64,000 bases of DNA from positions 2,156,933 to 2,220,932 of the forward strand of contig CM012955.1 of the NCBI GenBank assembly GCA_000181795.3, in the 5' to 3' direction. The notes below the pieces were generated by a model. The model did not search any database, was not told where the DNA came from, and saw only the letters and a program-made list of their open reading frames with translations. The DNA comes from Trichinella spiralis. Its lineage: Eukaryota > Nematoda > Enoplea > Trichinellida > Trichinellidae. Positions 1 to 53,232 of the stretch are shown piece after piece; the stretch's first letter is position 1; every line of letters begins with the position of its first letter. The translations under genes and the position numbers were made by a program.

Positions 1-38147
<38,147 letters not shown>

Positions 38148-38324
38148 ATTTGTAAATTTTATAAAATAACAAATCAACAAGCAAAACAACGTTCAACAAT
38201 ACCAATCTTTCACTCCACGCACAGTTTTTTTCTATTTCTTTTTTTCCAATTGCCAAGACTTTGCAATTCCCATTTCTATGTATATTTTATTATTATTATT
38301 ATTATTATTATTAATTTGCACTGA

Positions 38325-38495
<171 letters not shown>

Positions 38496-38505
38496 NNNNN
38501 NNNNN
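38496..38505. other. Ten-base assembly gap
   Basis: Run of ten N. Open frames crossing it are meaningless. Confidence 0.99.
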
Positions 38506-38689
38506 CAAGACATTTGTTTGGGTGCCCTTTAACAACACGTCACATTGGGGCAGGTCCTTTGGCAAACTCATGGTGAAGCTCTCGAGGGCATCTTGGAGAA
38601 TTCGCATATTTAAAATGAGCGTATTCCACCTGATGGGGTTGACTGATAAAGAAAAGCGAAAATACGATAAAACTGAAGTGTATCAGAAA

Positions 38690-38690
<1 letters not shown>

Positions 38691-38735
<45 letters not shown>

Positions 38736-38762
38736 CATAGTAGTAGTAGTAGTAGTAGTAGA
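38691..38762. repeat. TAG trinucleotide run
   Basis: TAG repeat with one CAT interruption. It is the reverse complement of the CTA run 190 bp upstream, so the two could pair. Confidence 0.9.
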
Positions 38763-40355
38763 GAAAACGAATCTTAAACAATCCCTCTGATTGTTAGAGT
38801 TGTTTTAATTAATGGATAGAGAGTGTCGTTTTCTTGGTCAAGCAGGTGGAACGAAGCGAATGCAGAATGGCTTGGCGTGACCTGCATTTATCCCCCTGTT
38901 GGTATAGATAAAAAAGCGTCATTGGTCAATTCACCAATCTGTCTTCTGCGCTGGCGCTAATGGATTTTCATCATAAAGCCCGTGGCGTTTCCTACAGGAA
39001 AAAATATAGACCATGCAAAATCAATAATACTACCTGGCTGGTAATTGTCGTTGTTTCTCAATTATACCCAAATTTAATCAATCGATGCACCGTAAACTGG
39101 CATACACACATCAACGATCTTTCTGTATACAAAATTCAGGCAAACTCAACTGAAATATGCAAAATATTGGCTTTGTTTCCAGTCTTCAGTGAAATTCTGT
39201 GATTAGACAAATTATTCAAGCATTAATCTGGATCTTTTCAAACTACAAGAAAAAACAAAAACTCAAATGGTGTTTGATTTGACGACAAAAGCACAAGGAA
39301 AAATGAATTACACAAACCGTTTAAAGTGGCCTAAACAGATATGAATAAGATGTTGACGTGCAAATGATGCAAATGAGAAGATCATGTCCAAATACAGTGT
39401 GTGGGTTGTATGTGGTGAACAAAAAATGAAAGTGAACAACAATCAAAGCCAACAAATATCGATCAAGTTAACAAATTGATAAGATGGAAATGACAGAAAA
39501 TAGAAAAAAGAAACTACACGCAAAGCAGTCGTCACTATATACTACATTAAAGTATTGTGTGTAAACCGGACAATTTTGCGCGAGGAAATAAATCAAATCC
39601 TTGACTTCAATTATTTATCCAGATTACACTAGCAAAGGTTTTTGGTGCAATAAAAAATATTAAAGTATTGTTCATTAAAAAAACACCCTGGTGTTTACGA
39701 ATTATTTCAACGCATGCTTTGCTAGAAAAGCATGATTATTAATCTAACAACAAACTGCACACAGCTCAGCTCAGCAGAAGAAAGAAAAATTGCAAAGCTA
39801 AAAGTAAACAAAGGCGTGTTTAACATTCTGCTTATCAGCTTTCATAAATGATCTACTGTAACGATAAGAGTGAACAAGATGCGAGAGGAAACGCTCAAAA
39901 GCAAGTAACAACACATGCTTGAACCACACGATGCACATTAGCAACAGTGGAAGAATAAATGTTTTTTTCCAAGTGCAGTAAATTTAAGCCATTTTCCTCA
40001 CTACCCAACAACAGTTGCTCATCAAATAATAATAATAATAATAATGCTAACTTATTGCCAACAAAGCTGTTAACAAGATTAAAAAAAAATTTTTTTTTTA
40101 GACTGAGATTTTCGTGTACTAAAAAACTTTGTTGAATAATAAAAGTGGTATTGTTACAGTATTGCAATATTTGCAAATTTATTCAAATAACTTACTGACA
40201 TTTGGAGGAAAAGTTTCAAATTTATTTGCCTAAATTGAAGAAAAGTCCAAACGCTGAAACACAGATGCGCCTGTTGGTTGAGATATGGAGCTTGTAGAGA
40301 AAGCCACCTGCTAATAATAATAATAATAATAACAAAACCAACTTGGCAAACTGAT

Positions 40356-40391
<36 letters not shown>
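40356..40391. repeat. CAG trinucleotide run
   Basis: Twelve CAG units outside any recognised gene. Confidence 0.95.
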
Positions 40392-41418
40392 ATGAACAGC
40401 AATAGCGATCAAGCTGACTAACATGAAAAAGCTTTCATTTTATGACGTAATTTAAAGAAGATTTATTATTTCACAACTTTCTGTAATAATCATCAAAGCT
40501 ATCCTAATATAATATAAAGTGGATCAAATGAAGCGTTAATTCAATTGCACTCGAGAAGAAAAGCAAAAGAAGGAATGCTTTTAATCGCTTTTGAAAATAA
40601 AAGTTGTAAATTTGATTTTCAAAATGTTACTTTTTATTTGTAGCACAAAATTTTTACTGAATACTGAATTGAATTTATTAAAGCAAAACAAAAAAATAAA
40701 AATAATGTGAAAAAGCATCATGAATTCTTATATACAATAATACATCAAGGGTGGATAAAATCTGCATTTTTTAATTGTAAATTTTGTTTTTATTTTTTTG
40801 AAACAAACTGTACAAAACTCTCATTTGGAATAAAATGTAACAACAACAAAATGCTTTTCTTTTTTTTCTTACTTAATTTTGCATGAAATGCAAGTCAAGC
40901 TACTTACGTAGGACATTATTCATAAACTGAAATTTGCATGCCAAAATTGACTAAAATGCCAAAGGAGAAATTAGCACCAACGCAACACACACAGTCCTAC
41001 CAACTAGCTAACTAACCAACCGACTTCTCTGATGAATATTTTTCCTTTTCTCTGGTCAATATTTACAAATAAAAAAAATATTCAAATTACGTAGGATGTT
41101 CAAAAAATAAAATTAAAATGCAAAATAAAGCAACGTATTTCTCACAGGTTGCTTGTTAAGAGAAGTTAATCAATTGCACGACGAATGCAAACATTTTGCA
41201 AGAAGGTGGAAGAAACGTTCAGAAAGCAAAGGTCAACTTTTCAATAATGAAAAAGTGGGTGTGTCAAAGAAATAACAATGCATAATAATAATAATGATAG
41301 TAATAATAAACGTACGTATTTGAAAACAATTTTCAACCATTGTAAATAGTGCGTACTTTGACGCTGCAAGGCACCAAGTTGGTGTATTGAACAAAAATTG
41401 AAAGTTTAATGTTAAAGC

Positions 41419-41419
41419 G

Positions 41420-41462
<43 letters not shown>

Positions 41463-41493
41463 ATGTATATCAATTGAATTTATCCAACTGGTT

Positions 41494-41532
<39 letters not shown>
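41419..41532. repeat. Compound microsatellite TA, GT and ACAG
   Basis: A TA run (41419-41444) passes into a GT run (to about 41462), then after 30 bp an ACAG tetranucleotide run (about 41494-41532). Confidence 0.9.
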
Positions 41533-42302
41533 GAGAAAGAGTTAGAGAACAACTGACACCATTTTTAACTGAATCTGCATTTGAAAAATCTAATCAAGCA
41601 TAGTGCAATTAATCTCAAATCTACTTGCAGCCAAAACAGAAACAAGAAAAAAAAGAAATGCAGTTTTTAGCGGATGATAAATTTCGCAAGAAATTGCAAA
41701 AACACCAAGCGCGCGCAAAGCATGGCAGCCTTTTGCAAGCTTCATCTTGGGGATGATGGTCAAAAGCTAGCTAGCTGGGTTCTCGATTAGACGCGCCAAC
41801 CAGATGGCTTTAACGATCATAGCGAACAACGAGTCGTGTTTACGAACAATATAAATGGCACATGCTTGAAAACATGTCGACAAGCTGTTTCGATGGCACA
41901 AATCACACTAATCTTGATCTACACGCAGCAAACCCTATTTCACACCAGGGAAAGATGTAAGCGATTTTTCTGTGTCCGGGACTAATTCCTCCCGCAGGGT
42001 TAATCTCCGCATATCCCCTCCCCACTCCCCTATTTCGTGTCGATCATGGTTTGTTTAAACTCATTCACAACAGGTGGTTGATTATTATAGCATCAGATTT
42101 ATTAAAACTACAACTTTCAAAAGCAACAATTTAAAAATTCTCACTGCTTATTTTCATGTGTGCGCGTGTTTCTTCTTTTCTCAAATCGACGGGCTTTGAA
42201 CAAAATAAAAAAATATAACAATGCTGAGTTGGAAAAAAGAATTTTTCCAAAGCATGCCTCGAAAAATGAAAACACCTCATACACACCCCATTTGCCAAAT
42301 GG

Positions 42303-42334
<32 letters not shown>

Positions 42335-44091
42335 GTAATAATGGAGATGGTTCGATTAGTTGACCCGCACCCACCGGCGTTGGAACCAGAGCACAAAAGC
42401 AGCAAAAATGACCGCTGAACAAAAATAAAAAGTCAAGGGCACGCGGAATGCTGAAAGCATACACAAAAGTGAAAAGCAGCCACGCAGAAAATTAGCTGTT
42501 AACGAAACTGAAACATACTGGCCTGCTTTAGAAAATCGGCTTTATTTCTTATTTTCTGTTTTTTTGTCGAGGGAGGGGGGAAGGCCAAGAATGAAAATAC
42601 TTGACATTCAGTTTTGATAGGTTCATTGGAAAGCACCATTATTGATTGTACTCTTAATTATTTAGTATTGTTTTTCAAGAAACTTGAAAGACTTGTTCAA
42701 AAAAAAATACCGTATTTCTATTTCATATACGTTTTTCTAAAAATTATAATAAGATGGATTTGTTCAGAGCGGTGAAATAAACATGTTAAATGGAAAATAA
42801 TTTAATTGAATACAGATCAAAGGAAAGAAGCAGATGTGACATGCAATTTGTTGAATTGATCTTATCAAAGTCGGAACATTTTCACAACCGCCTTATCAGA
42901 TAAATTACACGCATTTAAAATTGCAAAAAATCAAAACAGATACTAATTGAAAAGTTTTGACAATTGACAATTAAACCAAATATTTAAATTCGATCGTATA
43001 CTTTATCAAACAAAAATGAAACATTAAACGTAAAAATTTTAAACTTTTTTTTACGCAACAGCATAAAAAGTAATAAAAGAAAAAACATATATTTTCTTGA
43101 TGTTCAATAGCTTATAACTTACTTGAAACATTATTGCACATGTTGAAGACAGTTTTTTTATCGTTTGAAAATAATAATACACACTGTCTAGATGTGGGAG
43201 AAGTGGGCTGACGTTCGACACATCTTATTGAAATACAAAATTCTACAGTATGGAATTTCGTTATATCACAGATGAACTGTAAACGAGGAAATAAAAATAC
43301 AAACGATGTGATGAAATAGGGGGAAAAAAACATGAAACAAACTAAATGAACACGAGCAACACCAACAACAGCTACAAGTGCAAATAACAAAATGTGGATG
43401 AATCAGTCTCTGTGATATTATATTGTGCTGTATTGCGTGTCAATAAAAACAAGTGGATTGGATGTAGATGCAGCTAGCTAGCTAGCTAGCCAGTCAAACA
43501 GGTCAAAGTTTTCAACACGTACGTAGTATTCATTGGATAAATAAAATATTTCTGATCAACGAGAGCTTACTTGAAGTGGGATAGATATTTTCACTGACCA
43601 AAGTGGCAAAAGGTCGCAAACAGGAAGCGGCTTTTTCTCACTGGCAAAGAAAAACCGAACCGAATTGAACGCAACCAACAATCAGCCTTCTCCCCCCCCC
43701 CCCCCTTCCCTGTATCCAACAGAGATGACAAATCACATGCCGCCGGATACATTAATCCCTCTTCCTGCTTCGGTTTCTTCAAAACAACAATTTTGACAGA
43801 TAAAATGAGGCTGTGTCAATATCCGCCCTATTGAATAATCATTCGCTTTTCAAGTAGTCAGTGGCGGTAAAGGATAATATCAAACAAGGGTCGGGTCATA
43901 TCTGCTATTACAAAAAGAAGACAAAGAAAAAAGCCTGGTCGTAGAATTTCTTGTCGATTGGTAATTTCCACTGAATTTACCTAATGAATGAAGCTGCTGC
44001 TTTTATATTGGCGAGCAAGTTTGTCAAGGTTAACAGAACAAGCTGCTAAAAATGTGCCGCCAGACAGTTCACAACTTGATCAAACACACAC

Positions 44092-44095
<4 letters not shown>

Positions 44096-44137
<42 letters not shown>
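44096..44137. repeat. TA dinucleotide microsatellite
   Basis: Uninterrupted TA run preceded by a CA run (44085-44093). A similar shorter TA run lies at 42308-42335. Confidence 0.95.
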
Positions 44138-44144
<7 letters not shown>

Positions 44145-47100
44145 AATGCATAAAAGATGCAAAGACAAAATTAATTGTCTGCTTTTCAATTATTTGCTTC
44201 AAGCTTGAGAAAGCAGCTTTGATCCAACGCGCCAAGTCGACTTGCAACAAAGTTCGGCGGCTTTGATGATAAAGAATTGAACACTTGTCAACGGCAAGCA
44301 TCTGTTCATTATTTGTATACTGAGTGCTTTTTGTTAGCATTTTTTTTCTTTTGAAAACAGAAAAGAAAATATCTTTTAATGCAAATTTTTCATTTCATTC
44401 AACTCTACTGTTCGGGGAACAATTACGAGATGAAGACAAAACAAAGAAAAACCATTGATCTACACTTTACAGATTTAAAATAATTGATCATTGTTAATGT
44501 ATGTTTTTTTCCCCCAAATGCTTCATTTGTATATATTTCAACAACAGTTGAACAAGGAATAAGTTACTATTTCTCTTTTTTATATTGAATAGAAATTTGA
44601 ATTCAAATCGACAATTGGAATTATTCAGATGAAAACAAATGAATCAATCGACTGGTACAGATAGTGTTCTTGTGGATTAATTATAATTTGAACAGAAGAT
44701 TTTGATTAGTGTTATACTTTTTACAATATACCCAACAATATTATCTTGTGAGAACAAGAAAAGATTTAAATATGTAAAAAGGGAAAATTGAAAGCAAGTG
44801 AATTTTTAAAAAGACAAAAAAAAATCAAAGTTCACTTACCAAACAGTTTTTTCATACTTTCAATAATGGATGATGATGATGATGATATTGATGATGTCCT
44901 GCTTTGAACTGCCAAAACAGACGACAAGCTGTGTATTAATGTAAAGAAGCCTCTTCAGATGGTGATGATGAAAGTTTGACAAAATTTGGATCCAATTTTT
45001 GAACACTTCCAAGCAATAGAAGCAGAATTGTTGAAACCAGTTTGGAAAACAACAGCTTCAGCGACATTAAATGGTCCCATGGTGGAATAGATTTGATCAG
45101 AAGAGGAGAGAGAAAAAGAGAATATGCTCGTGTAAAGCGAACGCTTTTCACATGTCCAACAAGGAGTACGCGTGTCAGTTTTGTAGGCTCATCTGGAAAC
45201 TTTTCATTCTGTTCGCTATTCAATCAGCCATCATCGATCGCATCGTAAAAAATATGCAACTAACAACAGAAAAAAAACCATACCGTTGTTCTATTCTCTA
45301 CTGAGTATTAGGAAACATTTTTACAAAAGGAAAAAAAATAATGTGGAAACAATCCGCTTCATGTGTTAAGCTTTTGCGTATAATATAATAATGTTTCGTT
45401 TTTGTTCAATGTGACATCATTTTGTAGTGAGAAAATGCGGAAACTGTTGCTAGAGCAGTGTGATGATGATGATTCATTTGAACGCTTCGGTAAGTTGACC
45501 ATGCCTGGTAGTACATGTGGGAGTAGATGAGATCAATATATCCGAATATTTTTTGACAACGTGACGCACAAAATTTCAAATACTGAAATGAATAATCAGT
45601 GGAAATAAATGAAATCGATGATTAACAAAAATTTCCCCCTCATGCTCTTTCTTTCTCATTGATCAATACATACAATCAACCCTTGTTCGTTAACCCACCA
45701 ACAATATTATTTATCATTAATTATTATTCCATTTTTCCTTGTTTTCTCAGGTGAACAATTTCAACAGAAAGTTCTTCATCTTAAATTTTTTCTTCTTCTT
45801 CTTCTTCTTAATTTTTTCCACCATGAAAATATGCTTACAAACAAGGGGTTTGAAATTTCATCCAGTCTAGAAAAATATTTTAAACTGTCCCAGTTGTTAC
45901 GCTTTTTGTCACACGCAGTTTTAAATACGCTTGTAAAGGACGGACAATTTTCATACGTTCTCCATTGGCACTTTGTGAAAACCAGTGCCACAAAAATTGA
46001 CCAGCCTTGACAAGACGGTTATCTCTGGAGAGACAGAGGCAGAAAGCACTTTGACATCTAGTAAAAAGGCTGTCCAGATGGCAACAGGAAAGCATGAATC
46101 AATTGGAACAAAATTCGTTTCTTCTCAACAAATAAATTACTTTTCTATTGAAATTTCGCTTTGCCATTTTCAATCAATATGCACATTACTACAACTTCAC
46201 ATTCGAGAAAAAAAGTATAACAATTTATATTAATAATATCTGAAAATTTATCATTAAAATAGTAAACTTTTTGTCCAATTTATACGCGTTGTTGTCAACA
46301 AACAATCTCCTCTATAGTAAGGTAGAGGTTTCTTTGGTAAAATACACATACACACAGTACAATATAACACAATATGCTTACCATGCCCTTTGCTCGAATG
46401 CGAGCATTGTCTACGCTACAAGATGCAACGGGTATTGTTTTCCAAAAAAAAAAGAAAACTAATGCCAGCAGCTATTGTAGATGAACCACTTTGTGTTGTT
46501 TACTAAACAGGCCTACCGCAGTTTTGGTAAACTAGTTGAAACCCTGCATTGCAATATACTGTAAGTAACTGTACTTTCTACAATAACAATAGCACACACT
46601 GTAAAAAGCAGAAAAACTAACCTGTTTCAAAAAATTAACACCATTGGAAAAAAAAAATTTTTTCACACGTACATACGCGTGCGAGGAAATCTTCTCGATG
46701 ATAATTATTCTCTTTGTTCATCGTTCGAGAAAATTAAAATCCTATCAACTGAATGAATGCACGGAAAGAAATAGGCTAATTTACAAGGGAAAAAAAATGC
46801 GCAGCTGCTGCTTCTGAGGCTTCCGCCTGCAATCGGTGTTCTACGCTAATTTGCAGCTAAAAATAAAAACAATCAGACTCTCATTTGAAATGAACTGCAA
46901 CAGTACTGATTTAGATTGCATCAAAGCATACGTACGTATATACTTAAATGCAATTTTCGTTTTATATTAAAAAGGTTTGATTTCTGCAATAATCTATTAT
47001 TTCAAGCAGAGCATAAATTTCATGAACAACTTATTCACAAGGTCGTTCGACCGTATGAGAAAAATCCACTTATAAAAATTGACATTGAAATTTTATTAAC

Positions 47101-47817
47101 TATTATGATGATAGTGCAATTTCATTCGTAGAAATCGAATAAGCAACAGAATCATTATCAATTGACATTGAAAATTAATCAGTCGTAAAAAGCAATAATA
47201 TGTATGAAAAATACATTTAAAATGTATAACATTTTCAACATCTGCCTCTTGGAAAAACGAGTCAGAATTGATCACAGTGTTCAACCATGTCTTTAGCATG
47301 CATGAACATCATATGCATGCATGCATTCAGGGCACGATCAATTATTATATTATGATTTTGTTCATTAATAATAAACAACATGGAAATAAAATGAAGAAAA
47401 TGATTCAAATCAGTAATCCCATTTGTAAAATTGACAAGATTGTTTGAAAATTATTTTTATAAAAACCATAATTTTTATTCTGAAAACTGAAAATCTGGAT
47501 AATGGAACAACAATTAATTATATGAAAGTATCATTTTCACGCACAGATGATATTGGATAAAATATAGATATTTGCAAAATGAACAAATGTATAAACATTT
47601 TCAAATTTGATTATTTAAAATATATGCATAGAATAACATACCTTATACATACATATCATATTTATATATAGGCAGCAGCGGTAATCGAATTCTTGAAACT
47701 AGCTTAATAACAATAAACATGTGTTAAAAATGGAACTATGGACCTTTGTAATTTGCAACTGTAACGTAACTTGCAATTGCCATAAAAATGATGTTACTTT
47801 CATATTTATAACAACTT

Positions 47818-50800
47818 TTACACATCACCAGTCCCAGTGGAAGAAAATTGTGATAAAATTTTAACAGGTTGCAAATCGCGTCGTTGTGAAGCACGGCGTA
47901 TCACGCCGTGGGTCTGATGGTTTGCAGAAACATCTTGACGCATAGGTTCCATTGGTTTTCTGTTCGGTGTACGCATTTTCCAAACCACCAACGAAGACTC
48001 TTTCGCCTTCTTCGACGGATACTGTAATACAGTAGACGTAGTCCAATAAAAATCCCTTTAATTACAAAAACAAAAAACCAACATCTCGAAACAAATACCT
48101 TGGTACTGGCAATGTAGGCAGATTTTACTGTCAACACGACCGCATTAAGCAGATTTTTGGCCGCCTGAATAAGCGACGTAGCCGATTCCAAAGCGCTCGC
48201 AATGAGCTCATTGCCGACCTGTTGAACGTCGGCTTTCACCTTGGAAGTGATGTTCAACTGGTGACAATAGAGGGTAATGCGTTGCAAGTATGCGAGCAAA
48301 TCTTTCTTTGTTTCCGATTCCACGCACTGACATTCACAAAAGTGGAAAAAGAAAAATAAATACAAGATCAAGTTTTGCAACAAGTGGAAGAAAGAAAAAT
48401 TACCTCATCTGCAATTCGTGTTGCCAAAGCATTCAACTTGGATCCGGCTTCGGAAATTTTTTTAGCAGCGTTGATCACATCCATTGTATTTTTCAACGGG
48501 CCACGTCCTCTGCAAAACAAACCAGCAGATTAAAATCAAACACCACCACCAACAACAACAACCAAATTATTATTATTTAAATGGTCGACTTTTCGTTTAA
48601 GAGCGTTAAAACAAGACAACAAGAGACAAAAAAAAATACCTCGTAAAATCAGTCATCTGCAACATGATACAGCACATGTATTTAGCCAGAACAACAATGT
48701 CGTTGCCAGTTTCGTCCCATTTGGCAACTTCCCGTTCGAATTTGTGCTGTACAACTTTGAAAACGTCAATCTGCTCTTGGATTTTCTTCTTATCCTCCTC
48801 AGGCAACTGGCGCATCAAATCCCGTCGATTATCTTCTTGACGTTTAGCATCGTCGGCTTTTTCAACAACACTTGTGGTCTCTTTGTCATATTCGTACTCT
48901 TCGTCTGAATCGATATCACCAGGATCCCGGTTCATCAGCACCGCATGCCGAATATCCTGCACCGCGCGATGCACCAAACCGCACACGTCGATCAACTCGT
49001 CCACGTCAACTTGACCGGCTGGTTTGCGGTTCAACTTCTCCACCGCTGCTTCAGCTTTTCGTGCAAATTGTGGAATTGCTAAAAGCCCCAATATGCGAAT
49101 AAAAATATTGAAAATGCCACAACATACCAGTGTTTCTTAATACTAGAACAGCTTTTTTGACATTTTCACAATATAAATCCTGAGGTCGGAATTCCATGTC
49201 GGCATCAACCACTTGGCAAACTCGCAACGACCGTCCTCGAATCGCACCTGCACTGTGATCCAGCAAATTCAAATCTTTTTGCACTACCGCCTGCGTTGAA
49301 ATGTTTTTTTTTTGAAAATGCAAATTCAATTATACCAAATCACAACAACAGAACAAACGCTCACTTGGATGCAATTTTTAACGTCTTCAACAATATGGGC
49401 CTCGGAGACGGCCAGAAAATCGTCCAGTGTGATGATGGAATCGACAGCCAGCGTCAACAAGTGGACACGCTCTTCCCAAGCTTCACGAAATGCCTGCATG
49501 TTCTCCAAGGCCGGCTTGCTCTTGTGCCTGGCGGCAAGGAGACGAGCCGCGTTCACAACTTGGGCAGCCAGCTTTTGTACTTGCATTCCCGCGTAGCGGA
49601 CCATCTTGATTCCGTCGCCTTCGGCCGACATTGTGCAAGTCAAATTCGCTACCTGGAAATTCAAGCAACACAAACAGAAACGATTGTTGTTGTTGTTGTT
49701 GTTGGATTAATTTTTCACTTTTTACAAACAAACAAACAAAACAACCTCAACAAGCTTGTTGGCGTGGTCTAAAAAACTGACCGCGTGCTGTTCGGTAGCA
49801 GTGCGGTCGCCTTTCGAAGCCGAATCAATCATCAACAGCAACGGAATTTGAGTGTCCAAAAAACAGTCGGACACGTGGTCAATAACGGCCCGTCGCAAAT
49901 GGCGCCTTAAATCACGCGTCTTACGACCAACATTGACCAACGCCATATCCAACGTTTCCAATTCTTCCTTGCGTCCAACCTGCGTTGATTTGGAAGGGAA
50001 AAGGAAAAAAAAATGCAACCACAAAAATGACATAATTAAAAATAAATGCGCATACATTTTTCTCGTATTCCGTCAGTAAATCTTGCAACGCTTGGCGCAC
50101 CGCGTTGCATTCTTGTACAATTCGATTTTTACGCTCGTCTCTGGTATTAGCACTGTCGGCAATGGCAGCTGCACCACTGATGATCGCTTCGAGCTGTGCT
50201 TCCAGAGCTGGGCGCATCACTTTGCCATTGTAACTGATCGGATCGACAAAAACACGCTGCTAAAAAACCGACAAACAAAAATGTAATACGAAAGATGTTT
50301 GTAACATCTAATAATATATATACGTCGAATTCATTCAGAGCGGAAATTAGTTGACCAAGCTGAGCCGGTGGGACAGAGCTGTCCAAGTTGGGCTCATTTC
50401 CATTCAACAACTGCTCAATGTTGGCCAGAGCGGTGTTCATTTGGTTGAACGTAAATTCACGATTATGCCTAGCCGGGTCCACTTCCGGGTGACGAACGAA
50501 CGCCTTGCAAGCACTGTGCAACATCGGGCAAGTTGTCTTTAGCACAGCACGAGCTGCCTGCAACAATAAAATAAATTACATTCCACTTTGACCGATACAC
50601 ATTTGCATAACGACGAAACACGAATCCAGCAAATGAACAATACTTGAATGCAATCGCTGTGCCAGGGATCTTTCAAATCGGCAGCTCGTCGACCTGCATC
50701 ACGATCTAACTGATCAATTTTTTTCTGCAAATCACGAAATCGCTCTTGCACTTCTTGGTGACTGTTCGCTTTGTACAGCTTGTTCAAAGCCGAATTAGCC

Positions 50801-52286
50801 CCTTGCATGCTTTCCAAAATCAACTGCAAATCGACCATATCAGCAATGATCAACAGTCTAGTAACGCTGGACAGCAAGCTCCGAGCAGCTTTGATCATCG
50901 CCACGCGCAAAGCAGACGCAGTTGGATCTTTTGAAAACTCGCGCGCCGCTTCTACCATATCCTGTCCTGCAAGCAAAACTTCCTTTCAATCTCTTTTCCA
51001 ATTTTCTCAACTTGATCTAATTTTATGCTGTACGAAAAAACAATTATGCCCACATTTATCATTCCCTATCAAAAATGCAATTTAAATTGAACAGTTTAAA
51101 AAAATTAATTTTTTTCTTCTGATAGCACATTAGAAATCATCAATGATCAGTAACTTTGTTACCAAACTCAACAAAGCCATAACAACTCTTAATTTCAAAC
51201 ATTTCTTTTTATGTTCAACTGAAATCCACTTTTACAATCATCAACGTTAATATGATTTAAACATGTTTGTCCACAAATCAAATATTACAGCATATAATAG
51301 AACATATACAAAAGCAAACGTTATTAAAATCACAAAAAGGCCAATCAAACAGTCAGTTGGCCAACTAGTTTTAAATGATTCTATTTAACGAATGAATCAT
51401 TAACTTGAATAGGCAAAGTATGAGTAAGAAATTGGTTATTTTCTACTACAAAATAATCCACCTCCTTTATTCCACTTTTCTTCACCATGTATCTCGTGAT
51501 GGAAAATTTATGAATTACAAACATATAATAAACTAAAACCTGCAGTGTTGAACATATTTTTCATACTTTTCAAATTATATTTGTCTACTTTACAATTCTA
51601 CAGTACGCTTAAAAACACTGAGTGACTAACTCAGTGCTGAGAAACAACAAACACTTCGGTATCACAATATATTGAACTACAATTGCAAAAGCAAATTTTC
51701 GCAGAATCGATGTGAAAAAAAAGAAAAATTGAAATTAAAAAAAGTAATACCTAATAAAAGAAAAAGCACAATATACCAGAATAATATTAAATTACAAGAG
51801 ATGCAAAATAAAGCGGAAAGTTTGAACAAAGTACCAAATAACTGGGAACGGCAAAAGTATGTTCGTTTACTTGAATGTAAACTCATAAATATAAATCAAT
51901 TAGATTCAGCAAAAAACTGAAAACACCACTGGTTAAATAAAAGAAAAACATCTCTTACCGGTAGTTTTAACTTCGCCCAAAGCATTGCCTAATTGTTCAG
52001 ATGCTTCAGGATTGTCGTGAATGATTTCGGATCCTTTTTCGACAAACTTTTGTATCGCTTTGTCAACGGCTGCAACGAGAATCTGTGCTTTTTGCACACG
52101 ATCCTTTTTGCGTCTTCCAGTCGGCACCCTATTACTTGCATCATTCCTTGCACACAACGTTGTCACTTGAGCAACCAGCGGCTGCAGTGTCCGTTCGATG
52201 CTTTTCGTTCTTATTTCGTGATTTTCCAAGTTCCATTTCAACGAAACATTGCCTTTAGTATTATTCTGCAAAACGCTGGACGGCAT
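47818..52286 (-). CDS. CTNNA: Alpha-catenin
   Basis: Actin-binding protein of adherens junctions that links the cadherin/beta-catenin complex to F-actin (HMP-1 in C. elegans). Exons in coding order: 52286-51959, 50966-50644, 50557-50324, 50259-50056, 49979-49746, 49652-49365, 49290-49128, 49078-48640, 48509-48404, 48326-48099, 48021-47818. Total 2,751 nt, 916 residues, close to vertebrate alpha-E-catenin (about 906). The N-terminus LKWNLENHEIRTKSIERTLQ aligns with the vertebrate KWDPKSLEIRT region. Further landmarks are QRVFVDPISYNGK, CNAVRQALQDLLTEYEKN, DFLAVSEAHIVEDV, AIRGRSLRVC, DETGNDIVVLAKYMC, TDFTRGRGPLKNTMD, DLLAYLQRITLYCHQLNI and the C-terminal VKSAYIASTK and IRRASQRRDLQPV. The linker before the actin-binding domain has an acidic SDEE site resembling the CK2-phosphorylated region of vertebrates. 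The ATG at 52286 is the first Met upstream of the conserved block; an earlier 5' exon cannot be excluded. Confidence 0.95.
50967..51958 (-). other. Alpha-catenin intron 1
   Basis: The longest intron of the gene, about 1 kb, AT-rich. Open frames on both strands inside it show no family resemblance. Confidence 0.5.
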
Positions 52287-52743
52287 TTCCACTAAATGAG
52301 TAATGCTTTCAAATGACAAGCGTTTCAAACGGTCAGCAATAAAAGGTGAACAACATCGCCCACCAAGGCTGTTCAACCCACGTGACCTTTCTCGTACAGT
52401 AACCGATTAAAAACAATCAAGCATTATTTTTCACTGCACTATGGTAAATTATTTTTCTGAATTAAATAAAACAACGAAAAAAACTTTTTACTATATAAAA
52501 TTAATTTCGTTTTTACGATCAAAGCTTCTGTCAGGCAAAAGTTATAAAAATGTAAACATATTATAGAATTTCAATCAGCGTAGGTTAAACTCAATGAAAC
52601 AAAGCTTACTTTCGTTGATATGCTCTCGTAAAACAAAAAATTTCGTTACAAAATACTGACGTTGCGGGAAACAATTAGACAAAAGTCATGACTTGATATA
52701 ACGACTATGCACTGTACACTTAATGTAGAATTGGCATTCCAGA

Positions 52744-52855
52744 ATTTCTAACCTTTTGACTGTTTTATAACAATTTTGTTGTTCTCAGATTGAGGAAAGT
52801 AAGAGAATGAAATTACTATAAAAAAATAAAAAAAAACAATACAATACAATACAGA
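52744..52855 (+). repeat. Left arm of an inverted repeat
   Basis: About 110 bp, beginning TTTCTAACCTTTTGACTG, that is the near-perfect reverse complement of 53233-53343 (roughly five or six mismatches and one indel by eye). With the 377-bp spacer it forms a foldback of about 600 bp, like a non-autonomous element with long terminal inverted repeats. Confidence 0.85.
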
Positions 52856-53232
52856 TACAGTGCAATGCAGTACAAACATAATATAATACAATAAACCACT
52901 TGAATGGTCGCATTATCCTTTATCTTACCGAATTTTTATGCTTTCAGTTTATATTGCATTTAAGGTTTTTCTTATAATTTTAATAATGAGTAGAACTGTT
53001 TTCCCAAAGGGAACTTCGCCTGCTTTTTCACATTTAAATGAATGGTTGTCACTCTAAGAAGTTCCATTTGTTAAATATTCGTTTTCTATCAATGGTAAGT
53101 TTTCTAATTCAAGGTTTCACTGTTTTTAATTTATCTAATTTATGCAATGAACATGGAAACAAAAATACCGCCAAATTCTTCCATAGGTGTTATTTACATT
53201 AATGCAATATAAAAATCGCCATTTTGCTCCAG

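Noticed and set aside
38506-38692. Plus-strand open frame between the CTA and TAG repeats
   Set aside because: About 60 codons, no recognisable family, bounded by a gap and a repeat; kept only as a note in the findings.
48290-49772. Plus-strand ORFs antisense to alpha-catenin
   Set aside because: They overlap firmly assigned alpha-catenin exons and have no homology of their own.
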